Shown here: piece after piece, positions 1 to 5,555 of the stretch | Numbering within the stretch: position 1 is the first letter of the stretch | How the letters are laid out: each line of letters starts with the position of its first letter | Source of the DNA: Collinsella sp. | GTDB taxonomy: Bacteria > Actinomycetota > Coriobacteriia > Coriobacteriales > Coriobacteriaceae | Direction of reading: 5' to 3' | DNA length: 7,340 nucleotides | NCBI GenBank assembly: GCA_022713905.1 | Contig: JAIHTM010000126.1 | Span: forward strand, 1 to 7,340 | Position numbers and translations under genes: made by a program | Notes under the pieces: generated by a model | Seen by the model: the letters and a program-made list of their open reading frames with translations, nothing else | Told to the model about the DNA's origin: nothing | Databases searched by the model: none

Positions 1-672
1 AACCCGCACGACGCGATCTGGAGCCAGGGCAACTACATGTGCGGCCTCGCCTCGCAGGTCGAGACGGCCAAGAAGTCCGGGAAACTGACCGGCGACACGT
101 TGGAGCTGACCCTCGCGGCGTACAACGCCGGCCTCGGCAGCGTGCTCAGATACGGCATGGTGCCGCCCTTCGAGGAAACCATCAACTATGTGCGGCGGAT
201 CAAGGAACTCGCAGCGACCAAATACACCGCAACGGGGACCGCCGAGGGTGGCACGGTCGGCTCCCTCGAACCGAAACTGACGGTCTCCGGCGGCATCGTG
301 TCCACGGCCGGCATCACGCCGGACACGAGATACCCATGGGGGCAGTGCACCTGGTGGGCCGCGACCAGAAGAGCCGACATAGGAAAACCGATACCAGGGT
401 GGGGCAACGCCGCCACATGGGCAGGTTCCGCGGCGTCGGCCGGCTACACGGTGGACGGCTCCCCATCCGCCGGCAGCGTCATCGTGTTCCAACCGGGAGT
501 ATTGGGCGCGTCCGCCGACTACGGGCATGTCGCCATGGTCGAGGAGGTCCGCGGGGACGGGTCGATCCTGATCAGCGAGTCCAACGCGCTTGGCCTCGGC
601 GTCGTATCCACACGCGAAATCAGCGCCTCCCAACTGGCCGCAGCCGGAAATGGCGTCCGCTACATCCACTGA
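1..672 (+). CDS. Lytic transglycosylase-CHAP peptidoglycan hydrolase of the conjugation machinery (5' partial)
   Basis: The reading frame is open from base 1, so the true start lies left of the window. An ATG at 37 is internal, because the codons before it already fit the domain. The first ~70 codons are the C-terminal part of an SLT/goose-lysozyme-like transglycosylase: a YNAG motif at about 121-132, then YG, PPFEET and NYVRRI. The catalytic Glu would be upstream, outside the window. A Gly/Ser/Thr-rich linker (about 220-320) leads to a CHAP amidase/endopeptidase domain: QCTWW with the catalytic Cys at 346-348, YGHVAMVEEV with the catalytic His at 526-528, and a polar SESN with Asn at 583-585. 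The domain runs to the stop. SLT-CHAP fusions are the usual VirB1-like wall hydrolases of Gram-positive type IV secretion systems; they cut glycan strands and peptide cross-links to let the channel through. The next gene begins 14 bases downstream, so the two are probably co-transcribed. The CHAP domain looks intact. Confidence 0.9.
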   Translation, partial: NPHDAIWSQGNYMCGLASQVETAKKSGKLTGDTLELTLAAYNAGLGSVLRYGMVPPFEETINYVRRIKELAATKYTATGTAEGGTVGSLEPKLTVSGGIVSTAGITPDTRYPWGQCTWWAATRRADIGKPIPGWGNAATWAGSAASAGYTVDGSPSAGSVIVFQPGVLGASADYGHVAMVEEVRGDGSILISESNALGLGVVSTREISASQLAAAGNGVRYIH

Positions 673-686
673 AAGGAAAACCAAGC

Positions 687-1226
687 ATGGAACCAAAGAG
701 GAACAGGATCATCGCCGCGACGGGATTTGCGGTCGCGCTCCTCATCCTGGGAGGAAACGTCGCGGTGATATGCGCCGGCAACGGAACCGCGGAGGACACG
801 CAAAGCACCGTCGCCCGGCCGCGAACGAAAACCGAACCCGGACAAAAAACGGCTGGAGACGAAGAGACCGAGCCGGCGACGCCGACGGAGGATGATCCGT
901 GCGCCGACCTCGCGCCGAAAGCGCTCGGCGTCTACATGGGCGACGAACGAGGCCAACTCGAAGGCGAATACTTCACGCCGGATGCCGCCGGCCTCGACAT
1001 ACCGGCATCATCCATAGCCCCGCAGCCATTGCCCGAGACCGAGTTCACCGGCTTCCCCGTGTCCACGGGGCGGCGGGTGGCGACATGCGCCGTATCCACC
1101 GGGCTGGAGGCATCCTGGGTGCTTGACTACACGCTCACTGACGACGGCTGGCGATGCGCGGCGGTCAAGGGCCCATTGGAAGGCGGATACCGGGTGCATG
1201 AAGGCAAACCAGAGGAACAAAAGTGA
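687..1226 (+). CDS. Membrane-anchored extracytoplasmic protein, probable conjugation accessory factor
   Basis: This 179-residue protein starts at the ATG at 687, with a good ribosome binding site (AAAGGA, 672-677) nine bases upstream. The N-terminus is MEPKRNR followed by a hydrophobic helix (about residues 8-29), which predicts a membrane anchor with the body outside. The sequence before Cys29 does not fit a lipobox, so a lipoprotein is unlikely. Residues 31-70 are a Thr/Glu/Pro-rich spacer. The folded part (about 71-172) has three Cys (72, 134, 157), enough for one disulfide outside the cell, and aromatic/Gly patterns suggesting beta strands. I do not recognise the family. Its place between a wall hydrolase and another membrane protein suggests a small structural or accessory part of the transfer apparatus. 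The stop overlaps the ATG of a mini-ORF (TGATG). Confidence 0.75.
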   Translation: MEPKRNRIIAATGFAVALLILGGNVAVICAGNGTAEDTQSTVARPRTKTEPGQKTAGDEETEPATPTEDDPCADLAPKALGVYMGDERGQLEGEYFTPDAAGLDIPASSIAPQPLPETEFTGFPVSTGRRVATCAVSTGLEASWVLDYTLTDDGWRCAAVKGPLEGGYRVHEGKPEEQK

Positions 1227-1285
1227 TGAAGGCAAACGAACAGGATCAGCCAGTCCTCATCAAAGACGAGGGCGGAGAGGAATGA
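1226..1285 (+). CDS. Possible 19-residue acidic mini-protein coupled to both neighbours
   Basis: An ATG at 1226 shares its A with the TGA of the preceding gene and opens a 19-codon frame (MKANEQDQPVLIKDEGGEE) ending with TGA at 1283-1285, which overlaps the ATG (1282-1284) of the next gene as ATGA. An AGAGGA at 1211-1216 lies nine bases before the start, a good ribosome binding site. The peptide is acidic and hydrophilic, with no membrane segment. The two overlaps would allow a terminating ribosome to re-initiate twice in a row, so the ORF could serve as a translational bridge that fixes the ratio of its neighbours rather than make a functional peptide. It is too short for its coding status to be certain. 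Confidence 0.45.
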   Translation: MKANEQDQPVLIKDEGGEE

Positions 1286-2757
1286 CCAGGATCGACAGGA
1301 AGACGGGTGAGCCGATTCTCAGCCCCAAGCTTACGGTCGACCAGCTGTACGCCATGGCCAACGAGCCCGGTTGGCGTCCATGGATGCGCCTAATCGCCGA
1401 ACATCCAAACGCGTGGCCCGGACTCGTTGACTGGTGGCGCACCGCGCAGGAGCAGGGCTTCGACACGGCCGGTGCCGCGCCGGAACCGCCCGAATCCATG
1501 CGCGGCCGCCGCCGCGTCGCCATACCGGCCGCTCCGCTGCCGCCGGAGAACGGGGCCGAGCCGGAAGCGGCCGACCCCGTCGGATCCACCGACGGATGGG
1601 AATCCGTGCCCCTCGCATCGGAGGAGGGTCTCGCCGCCGATCCGGCACCGTCCCCGCCCGAGCCGGAAGAGGACGCCGGGCGGCAATCCCCGGACCCCGA
1701 CCGTCGCGAGGAGCCGGAACCGGAGACCATGCGGGAGGCCCTGGACGACGCCGACGACGACTTCGCCGCGCTCGAACGGGTCGCCGACACCGAGCCGTCC
1801 ACCATGGACATCCCGCCCCTGCCGGAACCGGCGGAAACCGAACCACCGATGGACGACGGAACGGACACCGACCCCTTCGCCGACGTCAGGGTGCGCCGCG
1901 CGATCCCATGGAAGGCCATCGGCATCACCGTCGCCGCACTCCTCGCCGTCGGACTCATGGCCGGCGGGGGAGTCATGCTCGCCCGCCACCACGGCGAGGA
2001 GACGGCCCGGCGGACGCTCGCCCAAGCGACGGCCGACTGCCGGCAGGCGCACGACACGGCCGGCCGGCAGCGGGACGCATTGGAACAGGCGGTGGAAAAG
2101 GCCCGCCGGCTCACATCCGCCACAGGCAAGGACCAGGTCACGGACCAATCCACCCTCGACGCCCTCGACAAACTCGCCGGCAAGGCCATCCCGAAGCTTC
2201 CCTCATGCCCCGTCTCGGACCCGGATACCGGCCGCGTCTCCACGGCCGGCAAGGAATACAAACGCCGCACCCAGGCGCTGCGCGACGCGATGGACAAGAT
2301 GAACCGGTCCATCCTCGACAAAACCGTGAAGGACGCGAAAAAACTCCACGACGAATCCGCTGGGAAGGTCGCCGACGAGAGCACCCGCACGGACCTCGCC
2401 AAGGCGATGGAGAGCCGCGACGCGGACGCCATCCGCAAAGCCATGGACAAGGTGAACCGGTCCATCAAGGCCAAGCAGGACGACGACAAAGCCAAGGAAG
2501 AAGAGGCCCAGGCACAGGCCGCGCAGCAGCAGGCGCGGCAATCCCAGCAGTCCGTGCCGTCCACGGGTGGCCAGACCACGCGCCGCAGCGGCGGCTCCAC
2601 GTATGGCGGCACCACCGGCCGGACCTACGGGGGAACCACCGGAAGAACCACCACGCCCGCGCCATCGGCCCCATCGACGCCATCCACACCGACCCCGCAG
2701 CCTGCGCCGTCGACCCCGTCGAAGCCATCAGGCACCGACGGCGCGACCGTCGGCTGA
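1282..2757 (+). CDS. Single-pass membrane protein with helical repeats and Pro/Thr/Ser-rich tail
   Basis: The 491-residue frame is assigned to the ATG at 1282, which follows GGAGAGG (1274-1280). The frame is open back to 1123, but that part overlaps the preceding gene and has no comparable start. Residues 17-56 (LTVDQLY, then HPNAWPGLVDWW) resemble the short variant leucine-rich motif at the N-terminus of many bifidobacterial membrane proteins (recalled, not searched). Residues 60-205 are a long acidic Pro/Glu/Asp-rich region, probably disordered. A hydrophobic helix at about 212-234 is the only membrane segment. It is followed by a helical part with two similar modules (about 263-303 and 333-396), vaguely like FIVAR three-helix units, containing AMDKMNRSI and AMDKVNRSI. 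Then come a Gln/Ala-rich stretch, two copies of TYGGTTGR, and a Pro/Ser/Thr tail. The layout suggests a cytoplasmic N-terminus and a wall-spanning stalk outside. Its role is unknown; a surface or adhesion part of the conjugation system is an inference. Confidence 0.8.
   Translation: MTRIDRKTGEPILSPKLTVDQLYAMANEPGWRPWMRLIAEHPNAWPGLVDWWRTAQEQGFDTAGAAPEPPESMRGRRRVAIPAAPLPPENGAEPEAADPVGSTDGWESVPLASEEGLAADPAPSPPEPEEDAGRQSPDPDRREEPEPETMREALDDADDDFAALERVADTEPSTMDIPPLPEPAETEPPMDDGTDTDPFADVRVRRAIPWKAIGITVAALLAVGLMAGGGVMLARHHGEETARRTLAQATADCRQAHDTAGRQRDALEQAVEKARRLTSATGKDQVTDQSTLDALDKLAGKAIPKLPSCPVSDPDTGRVSTAGKEYKRRTQALRDAMDKMNRSILDKTVKDAKKLHDESAGKVADESTRTDLAKAMESRDADAIRKAMDKVNRSIKAKQDDDKAKEEEAQAQAAQQQARQSQQSVPSTGGQTTRRSGGSTYGGTTGRTYGGTTGRTTTPAPSAPSTPSTPTPQPAPSTPSKPSGTDGATVG
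2290..2466 (+). repeat. Intragenic direct repeat pair (24 bp, one mismatch)
   Basis: Bases 2290-2313 and 2443-2466 are the same 24-mer except for one base (A against G in the fifth codon), 153 bases (51 codons) apart and in frame. Both encode MDK(M/V)NRSI. The match at DNA level, in a region otherwise free to drift, suggests a module duplication within the gene. Confidence 0.75.
2599..2646 (+). repeat. Tandem 24-bp in-frame repeat encoding TYGGTTGR
   Basis: Two adjacent 24-base units (2599-2622, 2623-2646) encode TYGGTTGR twice, differing only at synonymous positions. A third partial unit (Thr-Thr-Thr) follows. This is a low-complexity spacer at the start of the Pro/Thr/Ser-rich tail, typical of extracellular stalks. 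Confidence 0.75.
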
Positions 2758-2870
2758 GAACGAAAGAATAGGTGATGGACGAGCTTCCTTTGGCGGATGC
2801 TCCCTGATCCGCGTATCATTGTTTCCGAGCCATTGTAGACCGCTCAATCGTCGCATTGGCGACAGTTACG

Positions 2871-2919
2871 CGGCTAAACGCGGCTGGTTCGTATTGCCGG
2901 CCACGTTTAGCCGTTTTTT
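2871..2919 (+). terminator. Intrinsic terminator ending the left operon
   Basis: A perfect 10-bp inverted repeat, CGGCTAAACG (2871-2880) and CGTTTAGCCG (2904-2913), is followed directly by six T (2914-2919). The 23-base loop can pair further (GGC with GCC, or TGG with CCA). It lies 114 bases after the stop at 2757 and just ahead of the promoter of the next unit, so it separates the conjugation operon from the cargo genes. A weaker 6-bp hairpin (2793-2798 with 2807-2812) lies closer to the stop. Confidence 0.85.
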
Positions 2920-2923
2920 CGTT

Positions 2924-2952
2924 TTGACGGCGATGGCTGCTATCGGTATATA
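2924..2952 (+). promoter_or_regulatory. Candidate promoter of the 3035-4993 unit
   Basis: TTGACG (2924-2929) matches the -35 consensus at five of six bases. A 17-base spacer leads to TATATA (2947-2952), which matches the -10 consensus at four of six bases. Transcription would start near 2959, giving a leader of about 75 bases before the GTG at 3035. The -10 box lies in the middle of a perfect palindrome, as expected for a repressed promoter. A second possible -10 (TAAAAT, 2990-2995) has no good -35 partner. Confidence 0.55.
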
Positions 2953-2976
2953 CCGAAATGCCGATATACCGAAATG
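2943..2976 (+). promoter_or_regulatory. Palindromic operator with adjacent direct repeat
   Basis: Bases 2943-2956 form a perfect 14-bp palindrome (TCGGTATATACCGA). The 13-mer ATATACCGAAATG occurs at 2948-2960 and again at 2964-2976, a 16-base step, so a second half-palindrome follows the first. The first site covers the -10 box and the second the expected transcription start. This is typical of an operator bound by a dimeric HTH protein, here probably the product of the HTH + ImmA/IrrE gene at 3785, which would make the unit self-regulated. The sites are seen; the binding protein is inferred. Confidence 0.6.
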
Positions 2977-3034
2977 TTACATAAGGGTGTAAAATATTCC
3001 ATTAGGAACTTACGGCGCGGAAAAAGGAGCGGTT

Positions 3035-3739
3035 GTGTATTATCTGCCGGAACAGTTCAAGAAGCTGGACGAGGCCCATGCCCTCACCGACTCGTTGCAG
3101 GACCTCGCCCCGAAGCTGTACGAAACCCTGAACGCGGCAAGGGCCGATCTACTGGATCGCTATCCGTCGGATCTGTTCTGGGACAATCAGAACAATGCGA
3201 ATATGCCGCGTCTGATCAACCAGCGCTGCGCGAGAATCTGGAACGACGAAAGCTGGGTGCTTTCCGACAAATGCGGATACCTTCACCTAAGAGAAGGCTC
3301 GTCCGGTCTGCGCGCGATTCTGCGCCGCGTGGATCCGGTGACGGGCAAGCTGCCTAAGACGAATGCCACCAAAGCGTCCCGCGCATACTACATGCAGGCA
3401 ACCTGCAAAGGGGCCGGGGCCCTCAAAAGGGTTTCGCAGGACGATCTGTTCGCGCCCGACGGCAAGGTGTCTCCGGATCTGAGCGACACCAAACTGATCC
3501 TGGCGTGGCAGGAAACGGATAAGGCCATTTCGGTCACGGCATACCGGCCGTTGGACGTCATGCCGTACGCGTACGCGGGACCGGCCAAGAAATACGATTT
3601 CAGTCTGGATCTGCTTGACAAGCCGGTGGAGGTAAAGGACTTCACCCCTATAGAGGACAACGACGACAACCTGCTGCCCAACCTCGTTTTCGACGACGCA
3701 AGCGAGAATGAGAACATTGAGATTCGGACGGAACAATAG
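3035..3739 (+). CDS. Uncharacterised soluble acidic protein paired with an ImmA/IrrE protein
   Basis: The 234-residue frame begins at a GTG (3035), placed by the strong site AAAAAGGAG (3021-3029) five bases upstream. There is no signal peptide or membrane segment. Residues 5-42 look alpha-helical. Residues 55-100 include MPRLINQRCARIWND and CGYLHLREG. Residues 150-185 read as beta strands (KLILAWQE, ISVTAYRPLD). The last 35 residues are strongly acidic. I do not recognise the family and see no nuclease or transferase signature. It is the first gene of a two-gene unit, 45 bases ahead of an HTH-metallopeptidase gene, under a probable autoregulated promoter. That position fits the toxin or effector of a toxin-antitoxin-like pair, or the target whose cleavage or release the metallopeptidase controls; both are inference. 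G/C-ending codons are less dominant here than in the left operon, which suggests a separate origin. Confidence 0.8.
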   Translation: MYYLPEQFKKLDEAHALTDSLQDLAPKLYETLNAARADLLDRYPSDLFWDNQNNANMPRLINQRCARIWNDESWVLSDKCGYLHLREGSSGLRAILRRVDPVTGKLPKTNATKASRAYYMQATCKGAGALKRVSQDDLFAPDGKVSPDLSDTKLILAWQETDKAISVTAYRPLDVMPYAYAGPAKKYDFSLDLLDKPVEVKDFTPIEDNDDNLLPNLVFDDASENENIEIRTEQ

Positions 3740-3784
3740 AATGGGCTTCCCTCATTGCTCCGCCACTGATGGGAGATGAAAGCC

Positions 3785-4993
3785 ATGACGGAATACAACG
3801 CTGAAAGAATCGTTCAGGCGCGTCATCTGGAAGGCATGACTCAAAGGGAATTGTCCGAGCGTTCTCACATCTCCCAATCGAAACTCAGCAAGCTGCAGAA
3901 CGGCTTTATCGTCTTCAAGGAAAACGAAGCCAGAGCGATTGCCGCGGCGCTGGGTTTCCCAATGGCGTATTTCACACGTGAGGATCCCATATTGCCCATG
4001 ACGGCGGTCACGTACCGCAAGACCAGCAAATCCAGCATGGGAGAGCTGGCTGCCGTCTCGATTGAGTACTCCGAGCTATGTGCCACGGTGTCGCGACTGG
4101 CTGGTCTTCTGGGCATGCCTGCCGGCAAACCCGCATGGATCCGGGACATCGCCCCGCACAAGACAGACCTTTCCGGTTCCGAAATCGATTCCATCGCCAA
4201 TCGGGCGAGGACATGCATGGGACTGGACCCCATCGGCCCGGTCGGAAATCTGACCCGTAGCCTGGAGAGGCAGGGCATCGTGGTGGCTCCGATGAAAACC
4301 ACAGGCGGAAGCGATGACGGGAAGACAAGGCTGACGAGCGAGGGCATCACATATCCGCAGTATGAGGGAATGCCGTGCATCGGATACTCCGCCGGCAAAC
4401 GCATCGGCGGCGACCGGCAGCGCTTCACCAAGGCGCATGAGCTGGGACATCTCATACTGCATCGGTTCCGCAGGCCCGATACACCGCAGCAGATGGAGCG
4501 TGAGGCGCATCTGTTCGCGGGGGCGTTGCTGCTGTCCGCCGAAGACATGTCGCGCTCCATCCGGAGGAACGCTACGTTAAGCGACTTCCTCAAAGTCAAA
4601 TCGGGTTGGGGAGTATCAATTGCCGCTTCAATCAGTCGGGCCCGTACGTTGGACATCATCAGCGCCGAACGGTATCGTTCCTTGCAGATCCAATTGTCCA
4701 GCCGTGGATGGCGCAAACAGGAACCCGTCAATGTGGGGGAGGAGCATCCGCTGCTGCTCAAGCAGATGATCCAGGCCGTTTTCGGAGTCGGCTCAAGCAT
4801 CGGCGGAGAGCAGGCGATCAGTTCCTTCGACGCGGCCGGCAAGCTCGCCATCCCGTTCCGCTATCTTGACTGCTGGTCCGACGGCCTGGTTGAAGAGGGC
4901 ATGGAATTCGGCTTCGTCGAGGACCGAATCGAATCGGTCGCCAGCGACCGTGTCCGTCATGGCATGGAACGGGAGCGCATTCCCGTCGGCTGA
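3785..4993 (+). CDS. XRE-family HTH + ImmA/IrrE (COG2856, M78-type) metallopeptidase
   Basis: I prefer the ATG at 3785 (402 residues) because GGGAG (3771-3775) lies nine bases ahead. The upstream ATG at 3776 touches that site and leaves no spacing. Residues 4-60 form an XRE-type helix-turn-helix (MTQRELSERSHISQSKLSKL), followed by AAALGFPMAYF, the usual end of this domain. The central part carries the zinc peptidase motif: HELGH at 218-222 and the third ligand, probably Glu240, in REAHLFAGALLL. The C-terminal ~100 residues are a variable extension. HTH-COG2856 fusions are known as antitoxin/regulator components of toxin-antitoxin-like loci and of element immunity; in ICEBs1 the related ImmA cleaves the repressor ImmR to derepress the element. 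Here one protein combines DNA binding and protease, so self-cleavage or cleavage of the upstream partner is possible. The catalytic residues look intact. It is co-transcribed with the 3035 gene. Confidence 0.9.
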   Translation: MTEYNAERIVQARHLEGMTQRELSERSHISQSKLSKLQNGFIVFKENEARAIAAALGFPMAYFTREDPILPMTAVTYRKTSKSSMGELAAVSIEYSELCATVSRLAGLLGMPAGKPAWIRDIAPHKTDLSGSEIDSIANRARTCMGLDPIGPVGNLTRSLERQGIVVAPMKTTGGSDDGKTRLTSEGITYPQYEGMPCIGYSAGKRIGGDRQRFTKAHELGHLILHRFRRPDTPQQMEREAHLFAGALLLSAEDMSRSIRRNATLSDFLKVKSGWGVSIAASISRARTLDIISAERYRSLQIQLSSRGWRKQEPVNVGEEHPLLLKQMIQAVFGVGSSIGGEQAISSFDAAGKLAIPFRYLDCWSDGLVEEGMEFGFVEDRIESVASDRVRHGMERERIPVG

Positions 4994-5019
4994 GTGCGAC
5001 AGACCCGCATCGCCCTGGG

Positions 5020-5082
5020 ATGCATAGCATGGTCGGGACGCGCCGCGGGCTTTTCAAAATATGAGGACATGCATAGCATGGT
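5020..5082 (+). repeat. 14-bp direct repeat, each copy with a near-palindromic core
   Basis: ATGCATAGCATGGT occurs at 5020-5033 and 5069-5082, start to start 49 bases. Each copy contains ATGC-ATA-GCAT, an inverted repeat with 4-bp arms (5-bp in the second copy), so each could bind a protein dimer. The second copy includes the ATG at 5078 of a short ORF. They may be paired regulator sites, or the duplicated ends of a small deleted or inserted segment. Confidence 0.6.
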
Positions 5083-5167
5083 GGATAACAGCAGCCTTCT
5101 AAGCCTACTCACAGTGCTCAAACCAGGGGGCTCTTTCCGTATCGGGATGGATCCAGGCTGGCCTTGA
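5078..5167 (+). CDS. Possible 29-codon small ORF or leader peptide
   Basis: An ATG at 5078 opens a 29-codon frame ending with TGA at 5165-5167. GAGGA (5063-5067) lies ten bases upstream. The peptide begins MVDNSSLLSLLTVLKPGG and ends MDPGWP; its first half is mildly hydrophobic. The stop codon lies inside the left arm of the 5162-5193 hairpin, which is how leader peptides that control a hairpin are arranged. No homologue is recognised, and a frame this short can arise by chance. Confidence 0.25.
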   Translation: MVDNSSLLSLLTVLKPGGSFRIGMDPGWP

Positions 5168-5193
5168 AGGCGGGGCGGGCTCCGCCTTCAAGG
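5162..5193 (+). other. Strong GC-rich hairpin without T-tract
   Basis: CCTTGAAGGCGG (5162-5173) pairs perfectly with CCGCCTTCAAGG (5182-5193). Two more pairs (one G-U) leave a CGGG tetraloop. Neither strand shows a T-run after the stem, so it is not a standard intrinsic terminator. It sits between two short ORFs, about 20 bases before the GGGGGG ribosome binding site of the second, and could control its translation or protect a transcript end. Confidence 0.6.
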
Positions 5194-5225
5194 TTCGCGC
5201 GCCCGCATATCGATGGGGGGAAACC

Positions 5226-5309
5226 ATGAGCGATTTCAGCGAACGCGACAGGCAACTGCTGGCGATGGTCGGCATGACCGAAATGGAGCGAAGAATGCAA
5301 ATACTGTAA
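5226..5309 (+). pseudogene. Truncated start of a ribbon-helix-helix-type protein (27 codons)
   Basis: An ATG at 5226, with GGGGGGA (5215-5221) four bases ahead, opens 27 codons starting MSDFSERDRQLLAMVGMTEM and ending at TAA (5307-5309). The opening pattern (acidic residues, LL, GMTE) resembles the N-terminus I recall for small actinobacterial ribbon-helix-helix (CopG/antitoxin-like) proteins, which normally continue for about 60-100 residues into the DNA-binding part. Here the frame stops before any such domain, and no continuation is seen in other frames. It is best read as the remnant of a deleted antitoxin or mobilisation-regulator gene. The resemblance is from memory and not verified; a genuine 27-residue protein cannot be excluded. 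Confidence 0.35.
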
Positions 5310-5377
5310 AAATGGATAATTCCAACGATTTGAGGAGCTTCCGCCACCAAATTGGGCTTCCATTACTGTTCTTTATT

Positions 5378-5398
5378 TGTTACAATCAATCATTGTAA
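5378..5398 (+). promoter_or_regulatory. Extended -10 box overlapping a small palindrome
   Basis: TGTTACAAT (5378-5386) is an extended -10 element (TG, one base, TACAAT). No good -35 is found at the normal distance, which extended -10 promoters can do without. It overlaps the inverted repeat TTACAAT (5380-5386) and ATTGTAA (5392-5398), an operator-like arrangement. Any transcript would start near 5393 and run towards the 5456-5489 hairpin, antisense to the end of the - strand HTH transcript. Confidence 0.35.
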
Positions 5399-5455
5399 GG
5401 TTCCTTTTGTCTCGCGCCGGTTTTCCAGCAGCAGCGCGTATGGACATGGGTTCTT

Positions 5456-5489
5456 TGAGGTCGCGTCAACTCCCATTGACGCGACCTCA
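5456..5489. terminator. Perfect 14-bp hairpin between convergent genes (possible bidirectional terminator)
   Basis: TGAGGTCGCGTCAA (5456-5469) and TTGACGCGACCTCA (5476-5489) are perfectly complementary around a 6-base loop. It lies 67 bases beyond the stop of the - strand HTH gene, where an operon terminator would be expected. A clean T-tract is missing on both sides (the + strand continues with ACTTTCC, the - strand with AAGAACCC), so termination is plausible but unproved. An RNA-stabilising 3' hairpin or a protein-binding site are the alternatives. Confidence 0.45.
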
Positions 5490-5555
5490 TACTTTCCAAG
5501 TACGGATGCTTAGCCTTCAATGAGTTTTTTGAGAGACGCGTAGGAGACGGGATAT

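Larger units (their letters stand above)
4994..5555. other. Intergenic region between convergent units, rich in short signals
   Basis: These 562 bases hold no convincing full-length gene on either strand. They contain a 14-bp direct repeat (5020 and 5069), two short + strand ORFs (5078-5167 and 5226-5309), a strong hairpin at 5162-5193, an extended -10 box on a small palindrome (5378-5398) and a 14-bp perfect hairpin (5456-5489). From about 5310 to 5400 the base composition turns AT-rich compared with its surroundings. The mix of a truncated gene start and scattered signals suggests a junction left by past insertion or deletion events. Bases 5508-5555 can also be read on the - strand as the lost C-terminus of the HTH gene at 5556. 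Confidence 0.6.

Noticed and set aside
1123..1281. Upstream extension of the 1282 gene to an ATG at 1123
   Set aside because: It overlaps the well-supported preceding gene by about 100 bases, reads as low-quality Arg-rich sequence, and the ATG at 1282 has a good ribosome binding site.
1260..2615. Long - strand open frame of 451 codons
   Set aside because: It is the antisense shadow of the 1282-2757 gene in GC-rich sequence: Ser/Arg-rich, without domain features or a good start.
2775..2807. 10-codon ORF (MDELPLADAP) after the left operon
   Set aside because: Too short, with only a weak ribosome binding site; it overlaps a small hairpin, with no sign of selection.
2567..2992. 141-codon + strand frame
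   Set aside because: It starts within the 1282 gene in another frame and crosses the terminator and operator.
3776..3784. ATG at 3776 as start of the HTH-ImmA/IrrE gene
   Set aside because: The GGGAG site abuts it with no spacing; the ATG at 3785 has proper spacing and the HTH begins right after it.
5105..5363. Two overlapping 81-codon - strand frames
   Set aside because: No ribosome binding site or recognisable domain, and they run across a perfect hairpin; probably chance.
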